In this document: positions 43,800 through 55,662 of the stretch, in pieces
How the letters are laid out: every line of letters starts with the position of its first letter
Numbering within the stretch: the stretch's first letter is position 1
DNA from: Phycomyces blakesleeanus NRRL 1555(-)
Taxonomy: Eukaryota; Mucoromycota; Mucoromycetes; Mucorales; Phycomycetaceae
Direction of reading: 5' to 3'
Assembly (NCBI RefSeq): GCF_001638985.1
Contig: NW_017265161.1
Coordinates: 192,576-256,575 of the forward strand
DNA: 64,000 bases
Program-made: the position numbers and the translations under genes
Notes under the pieces: generated by a model
What the model was told of the DNA's origin: nothing
The model's database searches: none
What the model saw: only the letters and a program-made list of their open reading frames with translations

Positions 43800-45261
43800 T
43801 CAAGACTCTATCAAAACCTTGGTTGCGGCCCTGTGTCCCTGTTCATACATCTTCCAGATCGGAAGTTCGGCTTGTTCCTTGTCTGTTGTATGTCCATCCT
43901 TTTCTTCTTCTTTTTCCCTTTCATCTTCTGGGTCATTTATCAAACATGTCTGGCCATCCAAGTATGCCATCATCAATGAATTTAGCAATTCCGCCTGGAC
44001 AGTCGTCAGGCCTGCACTTGGCTGTTCATTTTCTATTTCATCTGTCAAGCTATACCATATCTCACCCAGCTGTCCAAACACTGGATCGGTGCCAAGCCTT
44101 TCTGGACCAATAACTGTGTGTGCCTGATGTGCGATCCAGAGAGCATCCTCCAATCCACGAGTACGGTATGAAACATGTTTTACTTTTTGATACGCTGCAA
44201 GATTTAGAATCTATTATCAAGCAATAATAAGTATAAATAATATAAATAATATAATATAATATAATACAAAAAAAGTGGTCTGATGTAATGTGTGATATTA
44301 CATTTGGTTGATCTTAATGCCTAAAATGATATGCACAAAGATGGATTTATTTTCTTACCTTTAGAGAATGCTTTCCAAACTGTTCAATGGGTCCTCCAAA
44401 CCCAAGAGTTTCTAGCCCATGATATGACGCACCAAGAGTGTCGACCAACAAATGAGTCTTCCAGATTTCTTCTTCTCGCTTGGCTTGAACCAAGGTCTGA
44501 AGTGCTTTTCGGTGGTCTCCTTGACCAAACCACATCAACCCACGTGCAACTCGTTTACCAATTCGTACAAAACTGTCAAATTCAGCAAACACCCAGCCCA
44601 ATTCATCGTCTCTTCTAGCTTTTTTTTCTTCCACTGGTCCCTAACAAAAACCAGCAATAGATAAGGATGAGAAACATTCGATATAAACATATGTGCATTA
44701 TTCTTCTTCTTACTATTATATTAAAAGAATATCAATAGTAGCTTACATTTGGATTACGCCAATAAAGATCAATAAAGTGGTCCAGAGCATCCTTATTTCC
44801 GGTTTTAGCCAAGAACAAATGAAAACTATTACATGCACATGCAGATAAATAATTAAAGATTATTTTTAGTTAATTTTCAATACAAATGTCACCTTTTTCT
44901 TCTTTTTATTCTTCTTCTTTAAAAATGAAAGCAAGAAATATATATAGAAAATGTATACTTGCTGTTGTAAGAGGTCAACTTCGGTGCTTTGATTGGCTAT
45001 GCGCACCAGGTTTTCCCGACGCTCACAAAGTTCATCATACGAGTTTGGGGACAACGGAATATGACAATTATTATTGCCGTTTCCGTTGCCATCTTCTCCG
45101 TTGTCGTCATCACTGTTGGCATTGCTGCTGCTACTACTACTATTGTTGTTGTTGTTGTTGTTGTTTCCGTCGTCTTTTTAATAAAATTAGTCTTCGTCTT
45201 AATAACACAAACATTTTATAGCTACTACTACTACTAAATATTAATATCAGATGATAATAAT

Positions 45262-45306
<45 letters not shown>

Positions 45307-48300
45307 CAATATCTACCGATTCTATTTGTGGGCGTAAATCCCACTGCAGTCCCAACCGAGTCTCCGTCGTCAAACACCAAGGACCCTTCCGAAGTGGATG
45401 CACAGCTGATGGGAAGTCTTTCCAGAGTTTGCCAGTCGCTAATTGAGTAGATTTCTTCCTCAAACTGAGCATTGTCTTCTTGAACAAATGCCTTATATAA
45501 ATATAAATATAAATTTATAAAATAAGAATATATTTGCTGCGATTCATTCCTTGTTACTTACGACAAGATCTTTTGGTATGACGGAAAGACAATCTGATGC
45601 GGTAATACAATCTCTTTCCTTTTCTTCTTCTTTTACGTGCTCTAGTTCTTGGTCTTGTTCTTGTTTTGAAACATTATCATAATCATTATCGTTATTAGCT
45701 GTGGAGGTGGACGCCATATAAAACAACATGAGCGGAGTCATAGTTTCTCGCTCTACTCTTTCGGCCGTAACAGGCTCTACAGAGGCATCACGGAAACGGA
45801 ACCAGTGTCCCTCAGACTGAGTGTGATTGACCCTGATATAGGCCCATGTGTGTCCCTTGCCTTCCTGACCATCATTGTAGACTGTGCAATATAAATCATA
45901 TCGGCACCTTTTCATCTCGTTTTCATCAAACAGACTTTCCAATTTACGACCCAATTCCTTTTCATTTGCCTCCAAGTCTATAATTCAATTCAATTCAATT
46001 CAAATTAAAAAGAAAAATTGATAAGAAATTGATTCAACTTGCCAGAATTGACAGTCAATGGAATGATGGTAGTTATATTAGATATTATACATATATATAT
46101 ATATATGTGTGTGTGCGTTATTGTAGTTTCCGTTTACCTTTTAATTCTTTCTTTATAAATTCACCTGCAGATATAATGGCTGATTCAGTAGCTTTCAGGT
46201 TTTCAATAACTTTTGAAACTTTTGTTGTATCTGCTGTATTTGTAGAATTATGATCATTATCATTAACATTATTATGGTTATATGTGCTATGAGTGTTACT
46301 GGCGGTAGTATTAGAAGTATCAGTAGCAGTAGTAGGAATATGGGACTGGTCTTTCTTGGCTTGAAGATATTTCAAGGTATCCTCAAGAATGGTGGTCGTA
46401 TGAAATTTGTTAAAATTGTCAATCGTGATCTCGGTCAGCTGGCGCTTCTTGAGTTTGTTCTGTGCAATTGTCGCTCGTAACTTCTCGGCCTGTTGATACT
46501 TTTCCTTCGAATGGGACTTGTTGGCCGTCAAGTATCGATCCAGGTAGATGGTATGATCCAAACGAAAAGATTCTTCCGAGTCAGACTGATCCGAAGATTC
46601 TGTCTCTTCTGTTCGGTCTTCAAGAGTGACAATCAAAATTGGAGGTATCTGCTCAAAAGTTGTAACCTTGCATTTTACTTGACCATCATCAATATCATTG
46701 TCATCTTTGTAACTAGTGTTGAGCTTTATGTTGATTTGATCACCAGTAGTATCACTGACTGTTGTAATTTCTGTTTCTGTTTTGGCTTCATTTTGGGCTT
46801 CGGTTTCAGCTTCGGCTTCGGTTTCGGCTTCGACTATATCTTTGGCTTCGATTTCGGCATTGTCGTTTCCCACATCAAGATCGGTATTTTTTTCTTTGGT
46901 GATCTTGATGGGAGCAATACTACTGTTGCTACTAAGCTCATCATCGTCTTTGGTACTTTCGCTTTCGTAAACTAGTGGATCTAGACACTCGTGGAAACTA
47001 TGTGAGTTATGATCAATTCCTAGAGTGTATATAAATATAATAGAGAAAATTAAAGGATTAAGGATTATGTGTGTTATGTCTTTCTTTTTCTGTTCTATAT
47101 GTTTATGGTTATAGTATAGCTTATGAAAAAAAAGGATATGAGATAATAGATCTCTTCAATCTCTGTTTCTTTTGTGTACTCCACCAGGGCCTTTATCAGA
47201 AACATACTAGAGATAATATTAATAAAAGTATATATATATATATTATGTTGTTCCATTAAAAACCATTCAGATATGATTTTCTACTAGCACAGCCTCCATA
47301 TCCGCTATCCACTATATCCACCACGACAACTACAACTAATCTTAAATTATAATAATTTAAATAAATTTCAAAAACTTACTCGCGAAACGAAGGTGTAGAC
47401 TCGTTTGATTTTTCGGATAGACCATCAGTCTCAACCAAGCAACCGATCAACATATCCAAGAAGCCTTATTGTGCGTTTAATTAATTGTGAACTTTGTTAA
47501 AAACAATATTGTTTCTCGTCCTCTCTCTCTCTCTCTCTACTTGCTTTACTCACCATCTATATTTTTGTCACTGAATTCCCAATGAGGTGAGGCCATCCTA
47601 GCACTCAATGCACGAATCACAGGAGACACGTTTCCATAGCGCCGTTTTGACAGGCTTAGGAACGCAAACAGTTTCTGGATCTCGGCCAACACTAGAATAT
47701 CATTAACGAATGGTAAGAGTGATGATTTAGTTACAGTCAAACAAACCGATATCAAATAAATTAATTATCATGTTAAGCAAAAAAAACACACACACACACA
47801 AAATCCATTCGCTTGTTTGGCATATTCCTCTTCTCTTTGTATTCTCTTTCATTGAATACATACCACGAAGTGACAGGGGCATTGATTGGATATCCTTTTC
47901 CAGTGTACTTTTTAGATCTGGGTTGTTGAGATCTGGCCAGCCATCATCGCAATCATCATTACTATTACCACCACTACCATTGATACCGCCTTCCCTTTCT
48001 TCTTGTGATTGATCGTAGTTACTTTGTCCTTCCTCAGATGTATTCAATTCTTGGCTATTCTGCAGATGTTTTTTCTTGTCGGATTCATCAGCATCTGACA
48101 TAGGGTCTTGAGAGCAATAGGTAAAAGGGGACACGGCATCTCCAAACCCCTTCCAATAGTTCAATGGTGTTCCCCATTGGATCGGAACTGGACGAAAGGC
48201 AAGTATGGCCTTTCTGAACAAAGGCACGTGAAACAATGCTTGAAACAAGGCAGGTGCATAAGTAAAATGATGAGATGGAGGGCACAATCCAAGAGGACTA

Positions 48301-49141
48301 TAGAATATTGTGCATCCATCAAATATATATATATAGAAGTGAGTGATAAGTATTGTTAATTTCCCTTGACATTAATCATGGCCCGTTATTTTTCTATGCA
48401 TATTATATACTTGCATGTGTTCTTTTGCTAGTCTGTCGCGTGGATCATCAGGATCTCTCCACCTGGTTAGGGCAGATGGTGTATAGGCCGTGTCAGACGA
48501 TAGTATTGGTGTAGCAGGAGGACCGACAAATGGTACGACACTCCACTGGTCTGGTTTATTTGATTCTGGTCTAATAGGTTCTTCTTCATACTCACTGTCC
48601 TGAAGAACTTTTATTGTTAAAAACATTGAAGGGATTTTTTAGGGGAGTTTTGGGATTGTTGTTGTTTTTGTTTTATTTAGTCATTAAAAGATAGTAACAG
48701 TAAAATATATAAATGTATTATACCTTGAGTTGATCCTGCACTACCTCTTGTAGAATCCATAGAGTGTGTATCTTGTACTATTGCAGTATCTTCTTGGTTC
48801 CAAATTGGCCAATCTTTTGGCTCTTGTTGAGAATTGCTGGCTGTCGTAGTAGTATTGACTGGAATCTTTATTTTTTGATGTTGTTGTTTGGCATGTTGAT
48901 ACAAGTACAAATTTACATACATTTATCGTTAGTACTCGTGTATATGTTTCAGTTGCATGTCAAGTCATTCCAAATTCTCGACCAGAGGCAATTACTTTTT
49001 GCTTATTAATTAATTAGTTAATATTTTTTCTACTTTAACTCTCACCTCTTCATCGTCTGCATTACCCGAGAATATATAGTCTGCCGCACGAGCAACGTCA
49101 AAATTGTATCTCTAATCAAAACATATAAGTCATAACGATTC

Positions 49142-49172
<31 letters not shown>

Positions 49173-49724
49173 TATAATTATTTAAATATAACCAAGAAAA
49201 ACGAACGAACGAACAAGCAAGCAAGCAAGCAGTAAAAAAATAATAATAATAAAAAGTTTATTGTATTTTGCGGTCATATAGAGTATCTTAATCATTATCA
49301 TTATTAACAAAAAGAGAGGAAGGTGATATGAATTGCTGAGCAATTAGAAAATAATTATTCTGATTGTGTTTTTTTTTTCTTTTGTAATTGTAATGGTAAT
49401 GATAATATTCTTATTATTATTATTATTATTATTTAAAGAAATGTTACTTACTGTCAAGGCTTTATGGGCCTGCTTTTGGGTAATGCCCTACAATGGAAAG
49501 TGTAGATATATAAAATAAAGGGAGGTCTAGTTAATAAGCGTAATATGATATATAGAAAATAACAGTAATAAATAATCAAATTCAATTCAATATATAATAT
49601 GCATTTATAATTCGAGTTTATTATAAAGGCACAAGGGCTATATGTATATCGATATATTTGAAATGTTGTATTTTACAAGGTCCATTAGCTGGTAAATCGC
49701 CTCGCTGTAATCCTCTGTTGACAT
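43800..49724 (-). CDS. USP25/28-like ubiquitin hydrolase-fold protein with UBA domain; active-site Cys replaced (1192 aa)
   Basis: complement(join(43800..44194, 44302..44320, 44359..44640, 44747..44825, 44963..45173, 45317..45491, 45562..45977, 46138..46997, 47380..47464, 47554..47691, 47864..48297, 48415..48607, 48724..48865, 49046..49111, 49452..49487, 49677..49724)); all 15 junctions keep frame. Residues 1-50 form a UBA-like domain (YSEAIYQLMDLGITQKQAHK, then FDVARAADYIFSG). The USP fold starts at 162 (IPLGLCPPSHHFTYAPALFQ, then ALFHVPLFRKAIL). Alignment to USP25 (GLKNVGNTCWFSAVIQ) puts Thr174 at the catalytic Cys. Later blocks are EIQKLFAFLSLSKRRYG, LDMLIGCLVETDG, FHECLDPLVYE and the His box DGQEGKGHTWAYI (His710). 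A helical C-terminal region follows. It probably binds ubiquitin without cleaving it. Two introns need GC donors. Confidence 0.85.
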
Positions 49725-52367
49725 TTTGATTTTGGAGAGAATCAGCAGTGTGCAATAAAGAAAAGAAAAAGAAAGGAACGGATATGCCAAAAGGTCCGAG
49801 TTTGAAAAATAAAACAAATATTATAATATAGTATAATATATTATATACAAAGAGAGAGTACAGTTAAATGTTCAAAAATATTAGTGTCGAAATGGATCAA
49901 GACAGCAATCAAATATTGATATGAAAATATGAACCAAGAAAATGATAAAAGCCCACCTTTATTTTATATCACTTTATTAGATTTTATTTATAATATAAAG
50001 GCGTGCAACTGTTAATAAGCTGTACATATAATGTAATGTGATGCATACAGTAGCAGGAATGTTTGTCAAATGTTAATATGTATATTATATCAATCATTAA
50101 GCTATGGCAATTATGAATGAATTTTCTTTTATTGTTTCGCTTTTATTACTGCTGCTGCTACTGTTTTTTTTTTACTATTATTATCATCAAGTCAAGAAAG
50201 GGCGTGTCTTTGTATTCATTTAAAGCATTATAGTGTCTAAATAGGTATAAGAGCAATAATACTTTATTGATTTATTCGTTTTCTTGGTCGATGTCTTCTC
50301 TCTTGTTGTATACATATTAATGTCAGAAAGCCTGAAAGGACTCAAATTTGCTACCTTGCACTAATCTACCTATCTAGCCACCATTCTCCTGAAAGCTTGT
50401 TTGGTTGACAGTGTATTGAATACTCACACATTTCTATTCACGTCACCGGTAAACAACCTACCCATTCAATTCAATATAGAAATGTAAATATAAATATGTA
50501 TCGAATAAACAAAAAGGCCTGATTCAAGAATATACTGGAATCATTCGTCATCCCCACTCAATGACGTGAGACAACACTTTACATCATCTCCTTTTGTTTA
50601 TATCTTATCTATAAAAGAAAAACACAATCACAAACAGAAATAGAATCATCGTCTTTCCCTTTCCATCTCCTTGCCTTTCTTTTTTTTTGTTCTTTTAGTT
50701 GTCCAACCATCTCTGCAATGGCTGTGAGGCACAATCAATAAATAATTACGGCTGTATATAGTTGGAGCACTTTAAAACTGAGGGGGGGAAGTCAATAATG
50801 GTCTCTTGGGGCTTTCCTGAGCCAGTTTGAGTGGAAACCCCTTCTTGAAAGCATTATTTTCTCAAATCGGACATTAACATCAAAGTCGCGGAGAAAACGA
50901 TGATAAGCACGACAAGACCATTTGGGCTAGAGATCCTATCTTCTTTACATAATGAGCTTACATTGCGCGTATATAAACAGAGATATAGACGCTGGTCAAG
51001 GCATAGATCAAGGAATAAAAATAAAGTAAGTAGATCAATTGATGATGTATAGCTACACACAGCTAATATATATATAATATGTGGATGTTAAGATTTTTAG
51101 TTGGAAATAAAAGAAATAATATGGATTGTGTCAAGGCCTAGATTGGCTTAACTATGAGAGCGGCCAGAGACAAAGACTTTTCTCTAGACACACCATAAGA
51201 ATTGAAAATCTAGAACTCCACTTTGAATTACTGGCCGCTGTCTGGATCAATTAATAAAACAACAAGACATCGAACGTCACGTATACAGGCGAGAGAATGT
51301 AACCACCAATGATGGTGCAACAACAATAGAGCGACTAGAACAACTAGAACAAAGCTAAAAGCAAAACAAATGTATTCTGCAATGGCCGTGCACTTGATTC
51401 TTTTCTTGTCTCTAGACCAGCACAGCTATTGACAAGAACAATGAGTGAGAACATAAATCTCGCTTCATTGATCCATTCTTATGTGGCCTTTTTGATGATC
51501 CCAATCAAGAGATTATTCTTTTAGGATGTAAATTGAAATAAGGATGGACGCCAGAAAGAACGACGATTTGATAAACAAAACCAGACCCGACATTTGAATG
51601 ACCAGACGTTGCGGTAGTCGATTAAGAGCAACTATTTTCTTTTATGTAAAGACGCATTGGATACCCAAAACATGGTAGCTGTACTTGGAATCCAAGCAAT
51701 TGGTCGATCAATTTCCTTTTATATCCTACTGTTGCCCTCAGATGAATATATATATATATATATATATTTCTCGAACTTGGAGAAAGTTCAGGTACTTTTG
51801 AGCCACTTTGCATCCTGCCAACCCCAGGTTTTGTGATCCTGACCGACAACGTCCTATCATTGACAAACAAGATTTCAACCGGATCTTTTCTTTATCGCAG
51901 AATCGAAAACGGTTTTGCCCACTCCAACAAAATATAATTATTAGTAAATATGTATATTTTCACAAATACAGATTCAGTTTGATCAAATTTCATATAACAT
52001 TCCACCAAGAGTAATGATATTTTTATTTACATATTTAAAGAAGAAGAAAAGAAAGAAAAGAAAAATACACAGGACAGGATACAGACAAATTATGAAAGAA
52101 TTGAAACATGAATAATATTATTATTTTGTATCTTTTGCTTTTTTTTTGTTTTGGTTTGGTTTCTTCTCTTTGGTTATGTACATTTAGTAAGATAATGGAG
52201 ATGATTTGTAGAATGTATAAGTGTGCGAATATGAAAGTATTTTTTTAAAGAAGAAAAAGAAAATAGAAAGAGTAGGGTAAGAGGAGAAAGGAGAACAATT
52301 GATCTGCTTCTTTGTTGGTTTTTGTTTTTTTTTTGGGTTTGTAGTTGTAGCTGTAATTGCTTCTATC

Positions 52368-52408
<41 letters not shown>

Positions 52409-52757
52409 GTATAATGTATGGTTTAGATGTGCAAGTTGGAGAAATTTGAGGTGGAGGAAAAGGGAGAAACTAAATGTATAATGTAATGTAATGTAATGTA
52501 ATGTAGTGTAGTGTAGTGTAGTGTAATGTAATATAATATAATGTAGTGTAGTGTGATGTGTTGTAATGTGGTGTAGTGCAATGCAATGCAAAGAAGATAA
52601 TAAAAGATAAGATAAAAAAAAAAGAAAGATGACGAAAGCCATGAAAATCATATCTCCCTCTCTTTTCTTTTTTTTTTTCGTTTTGGTTTCTTTGCTACTC
52701 GGCCTTTAATATTCCTCGTCTTTCCTCTTCTTTATGTGTAGGTACAGTGTGTGCCAT
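49725..52757. other. Intergenic region, 3 kb
   Basis: No supported gene on either strand. It includes the upstream region of the USP-like gene, a TATA-like TATCTATAAAAG near 50607, and a 9-bp inverted pair AGCGGCCAG / CTGGCCGCT near 51160 and 51231. Toward the right it becomes the 3' flank of the arrestin gene, with a (GA)n microsatellite at 52372-52400 and a repeated TGTAA/TGTAG pentamer array at 52475-52560. Confidence 0.45.
52372..52560. repeat. GA microsatellite and TGTA(A/G) pentamer array
   Basis: (GA)n of about 14 units at 52372-52400 and about 16 copies of a degenerate pentamer (TGTAA, TGTAG) at 52475-52560, with shift to TATAA in the middle. Both lie in the 3' flank of the arrestin gene and explain the Tyr/Thr/His-rich frames read there. 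Confidence 0.75.
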
Positions 52758-54095
52758 TTAGTGGGTAAGCAGAGTGTCTGGGCGTTGTTCATAGCGTGGT
52801 GTATATTCTGGCAAGTCGAAATCAACATAGGCTGCATCGTCTCCACCGACGTTTGTCATGACAGTATTGAATTGTGGGCGTGCTGAGGAGGAGTTGGACA
52901 GAGATGCGGAAGATGCAGTGTTGATACCGCTGTATGACATTAATGGTGGTGGTAAGGAAGAGGAATTTGTATAGTTGTTATTAGATGATGATGATGTTGA
53001 GGTAAAGTCTTCGTTGTAGTTGTTATTGGAGGCAGGATAATCGGTGATAATGATTGGGAATCGTAGTACGAGGGGCTCGATTGCAGGAGAGTCAAAGTGG
53101 AGGGTAAGTTTGCATCTGTGGGCAATTTCGATAAAAGGGCTAAAATGGTGGGTTCGGACAGGACGTTTGACGGTAGAAGATTTTTGCAGGGGAATCGGTG
53201 TGCGGATAAAATGGGTTTCTGAGCTGGTAGTTACACCGGAAGGATGGTAAGGAGCAGAAGGGAATGATGTTACGATTGGAGGTAGGCTATGAACACCCAT
53301 CTTTGTACAGAATCTAACAAGGACAAGTCAAGTCAAGTCAATACAAAATATTTCTTTCTTTAGATTTTTGGGTTACCTGTAGGTCTCAACTTCTTCAAGA
53401 CTAAGTTCTGCTCGACCCAATTCAACCAATTCCTTCTCGACACTCCAGCGTAGAGCAATGACGATTTCGCCGGATTCAATGGCCACAGCCTTGGGTACGT
53501 CTGCAGACCATTCGAACCATTCTCTAACACCATGATACTCTACACTTGGGATCATTGCACTTGAGCTGGGTAAGTAGTGACGGCAGATCAGAACCGGTCG
53601 TTGGATTCGGTACTTTTTGAAGAAGGTTCCGGCCGAGAAGTTTGCGACGAGCATGTAGTCGACAAAGGCATGATCGGTCTTTACAGTCGGGGGTAGGTTT
53701 GCAGGCAAATGGAGGCCAAAATCGATTTTTGCTTCGCCAGAGAAGATGAGTTCCTTTTCGATTTCGCAGACTGGGACAGTGGTCTGGAGGTGGGTCAGGA
53801 CAGACTCATCCTGGAGGTCGTGGGAGTTGAAGGCGTGGTCACGTGGCAGGGCAGAAGGTGGGGCATCAATGGAGAGACCAGCCTTGCCGACCAGGGTCAG
53901 AGTGACACGGTTCCATTTTATCTTACGATCGTTAAAGTGGACAGTGCCCATAAGCTTTGGACGAACGTGGGACATTGGATTTTCGGTGGTGGCTGGGCCG
54001 ATGTAGAATACAGGACTTTCGACGGTGACATCGACAGGAGGGAGGTTTTTGGATTTATAGAGTGAGTCCGAGGAAGATGTAGTGAATCGCTTCAT
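52758..54095 (-). CDS. Alpha-arrestin (ART/ARRDC-type trafficking adaptor), 424 aa
   Basis: complement(join(52758..53313, 53377..54095)). A 63-bp intron (donor GTAACC, acceptor TTGTTAG) splits an Arg codon and keeps frame. The N-terminal arrestin fold shows PVFYIGPATTENPMSHVRP, LMGTVHFNDRKIKWNRVTLT, the bait-like ELIFSGEAKIDFGLHLP and DYMLVANFSAGTFFKKYRIQ. The arrestin C-domain follows with VFCTK-like MGVHSLPPI and IEIAHRCKLTLHFDSPAIEP. After a Ser/Asn-rich linker, the tail ends DLPEYTPRYEQRP, containing an L-P-x-Y motif that could bind the WW domains of an Rsp5/NEDD4 ubiquitin ligase. Alpha-arrestins bring such ligases to membrane transporters for endocytosis. No membrane segment or signal peptide is seen. 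The start is the first in-frame ATG. Confidence 0.85.
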
Positions 54096-55662
54096 TGTAT
54101 TAGAATATGAACAGCAAAAGAAAGATTTTTATATAAAAGAGAATTGATTGGGTTGCTATACAGGATGAAAGTGACAATATTTATTATTACAATTAGTATT
54201 AGTTTTGGTGTAAGAAAACAAAGATTTATATTATCTCTCCCTCTATATATATAAATTCTCTCTTTTTCTCTTGTGAATCTATATATAAAAAAGAAGAAGA
54301 AGGAAAATTATTGAAAGGAAAAAGAGAAACAAAAATTGTAAAAAAAATAAATAAAATAAATAAATAAACAATTGGTTGATTACCATAAAAGGAGTTCTTA
54401 ACACCAGTCCATTGAGTACAAGAGAAAAAAGAAAAGAAAGTTTTTGTAATACTCAGCTCGTGTGACCTTTTTTTATTTTTATTTTTATATGTATATGTAT
54501 AAATACCAAGAAATCAAAAAATAAAATGAGCCAATAATATAGCACACCGTAGGAAAGTCGGCTGCCTATTCGCTGAGTAAAACACAAAAAAAACGTGTTA
54601 CTTTTTTTTTCTTCTCCAGTGTTATTCCTTTTCCCATTGTACTCCAATAACACAAGAAGAACAAGAAAGAATATAAAACAAGGCATTAATTTATTTCCTG
54701 TGTTTGTGCCCGTGTCTCCCTCTCTCTCTCTGTGTGTGTGTGTGTGAAAATGTGATAATGTGAGAGAATGAGAGTGAGAAATAGAGTATATTAGAGAAAG
54801 AGAGAAGAAGGGGGGATGACGTAGGACAAATGTACAAAATATCAATGTGGAGAAGGAACCGAATAAAAGAAAGAAAGAAAAAAGGGCATAAATTCAAGCA
54901 ATTTATCATTTTTTTCTCTCTCTCTATTTTGCACACAAACTACTTTTAACAATCATACACCTACACTTTACACTTGCTGTTAACTGATAGGTTTACTGTT
55001 AGGGCTAGCATCTGTGCCAGTGTCAAAATTGATCTTTTCTATGTATATTTTGTGCGTGATCCACAGTGCATCAAAGGAAACAACAGCAATAACAACAGCG
55101 GTAATATTAATATTACGCTATTCTATTCTATTCTATTCTATTTTGACTTTATACAACACTTTATGAAAGCATTATAATAATGAACTGCACAGAAATGGCA
55201 ATATATTCATTTAAAAGCAACAAAAAAGAGAGCAATATTCGCCATTTGTGCTCCTGATTTCACTCTATTTTTCTTTTTCACAAATATATATATATATATA
55301 ATAAAAACCAATTGAATATGCTTTTTGACATCCTTATTTGGGTCTGTCTTTCCAAATATAGTCTTTGAGAATTTTGATTGGTAACAACAGCCTAAAAATA
55401 TACCTTTTCTTTTTTCTCAATTATACATATATACATATATATATATATATACATTATAAATGTCTGGGCTTTAAATATTTGAACAATTTATATACATTTA
55501 CATCTGTCCACACAATATTAATTGATCAATCTATCAAGCAATCAATCATTTAATTTAACGTATTTGATTTGATTTTAAATTGTGATAATTATTTGGCACA
55601 ACTATGTACCATTTGTATTATATAATTCCAAAATGGTTCCTTTATTTTAATCAATTTTCATT
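54096..55662. other. Intergenic region
   Basis: AT-rich with CT and GT microsatellites near 54716-54746 and TATA runs near 55286 and 55436. No supported gene. Confidence 0.45.

Noticed and set aside
45140..45487. Alternative frame for exon 11 of the USP-like gene
   Set aside because: The preceding exon ends between codons and the splice acceptor at 45492 fixes another frame that also joins correctly to exon 12.
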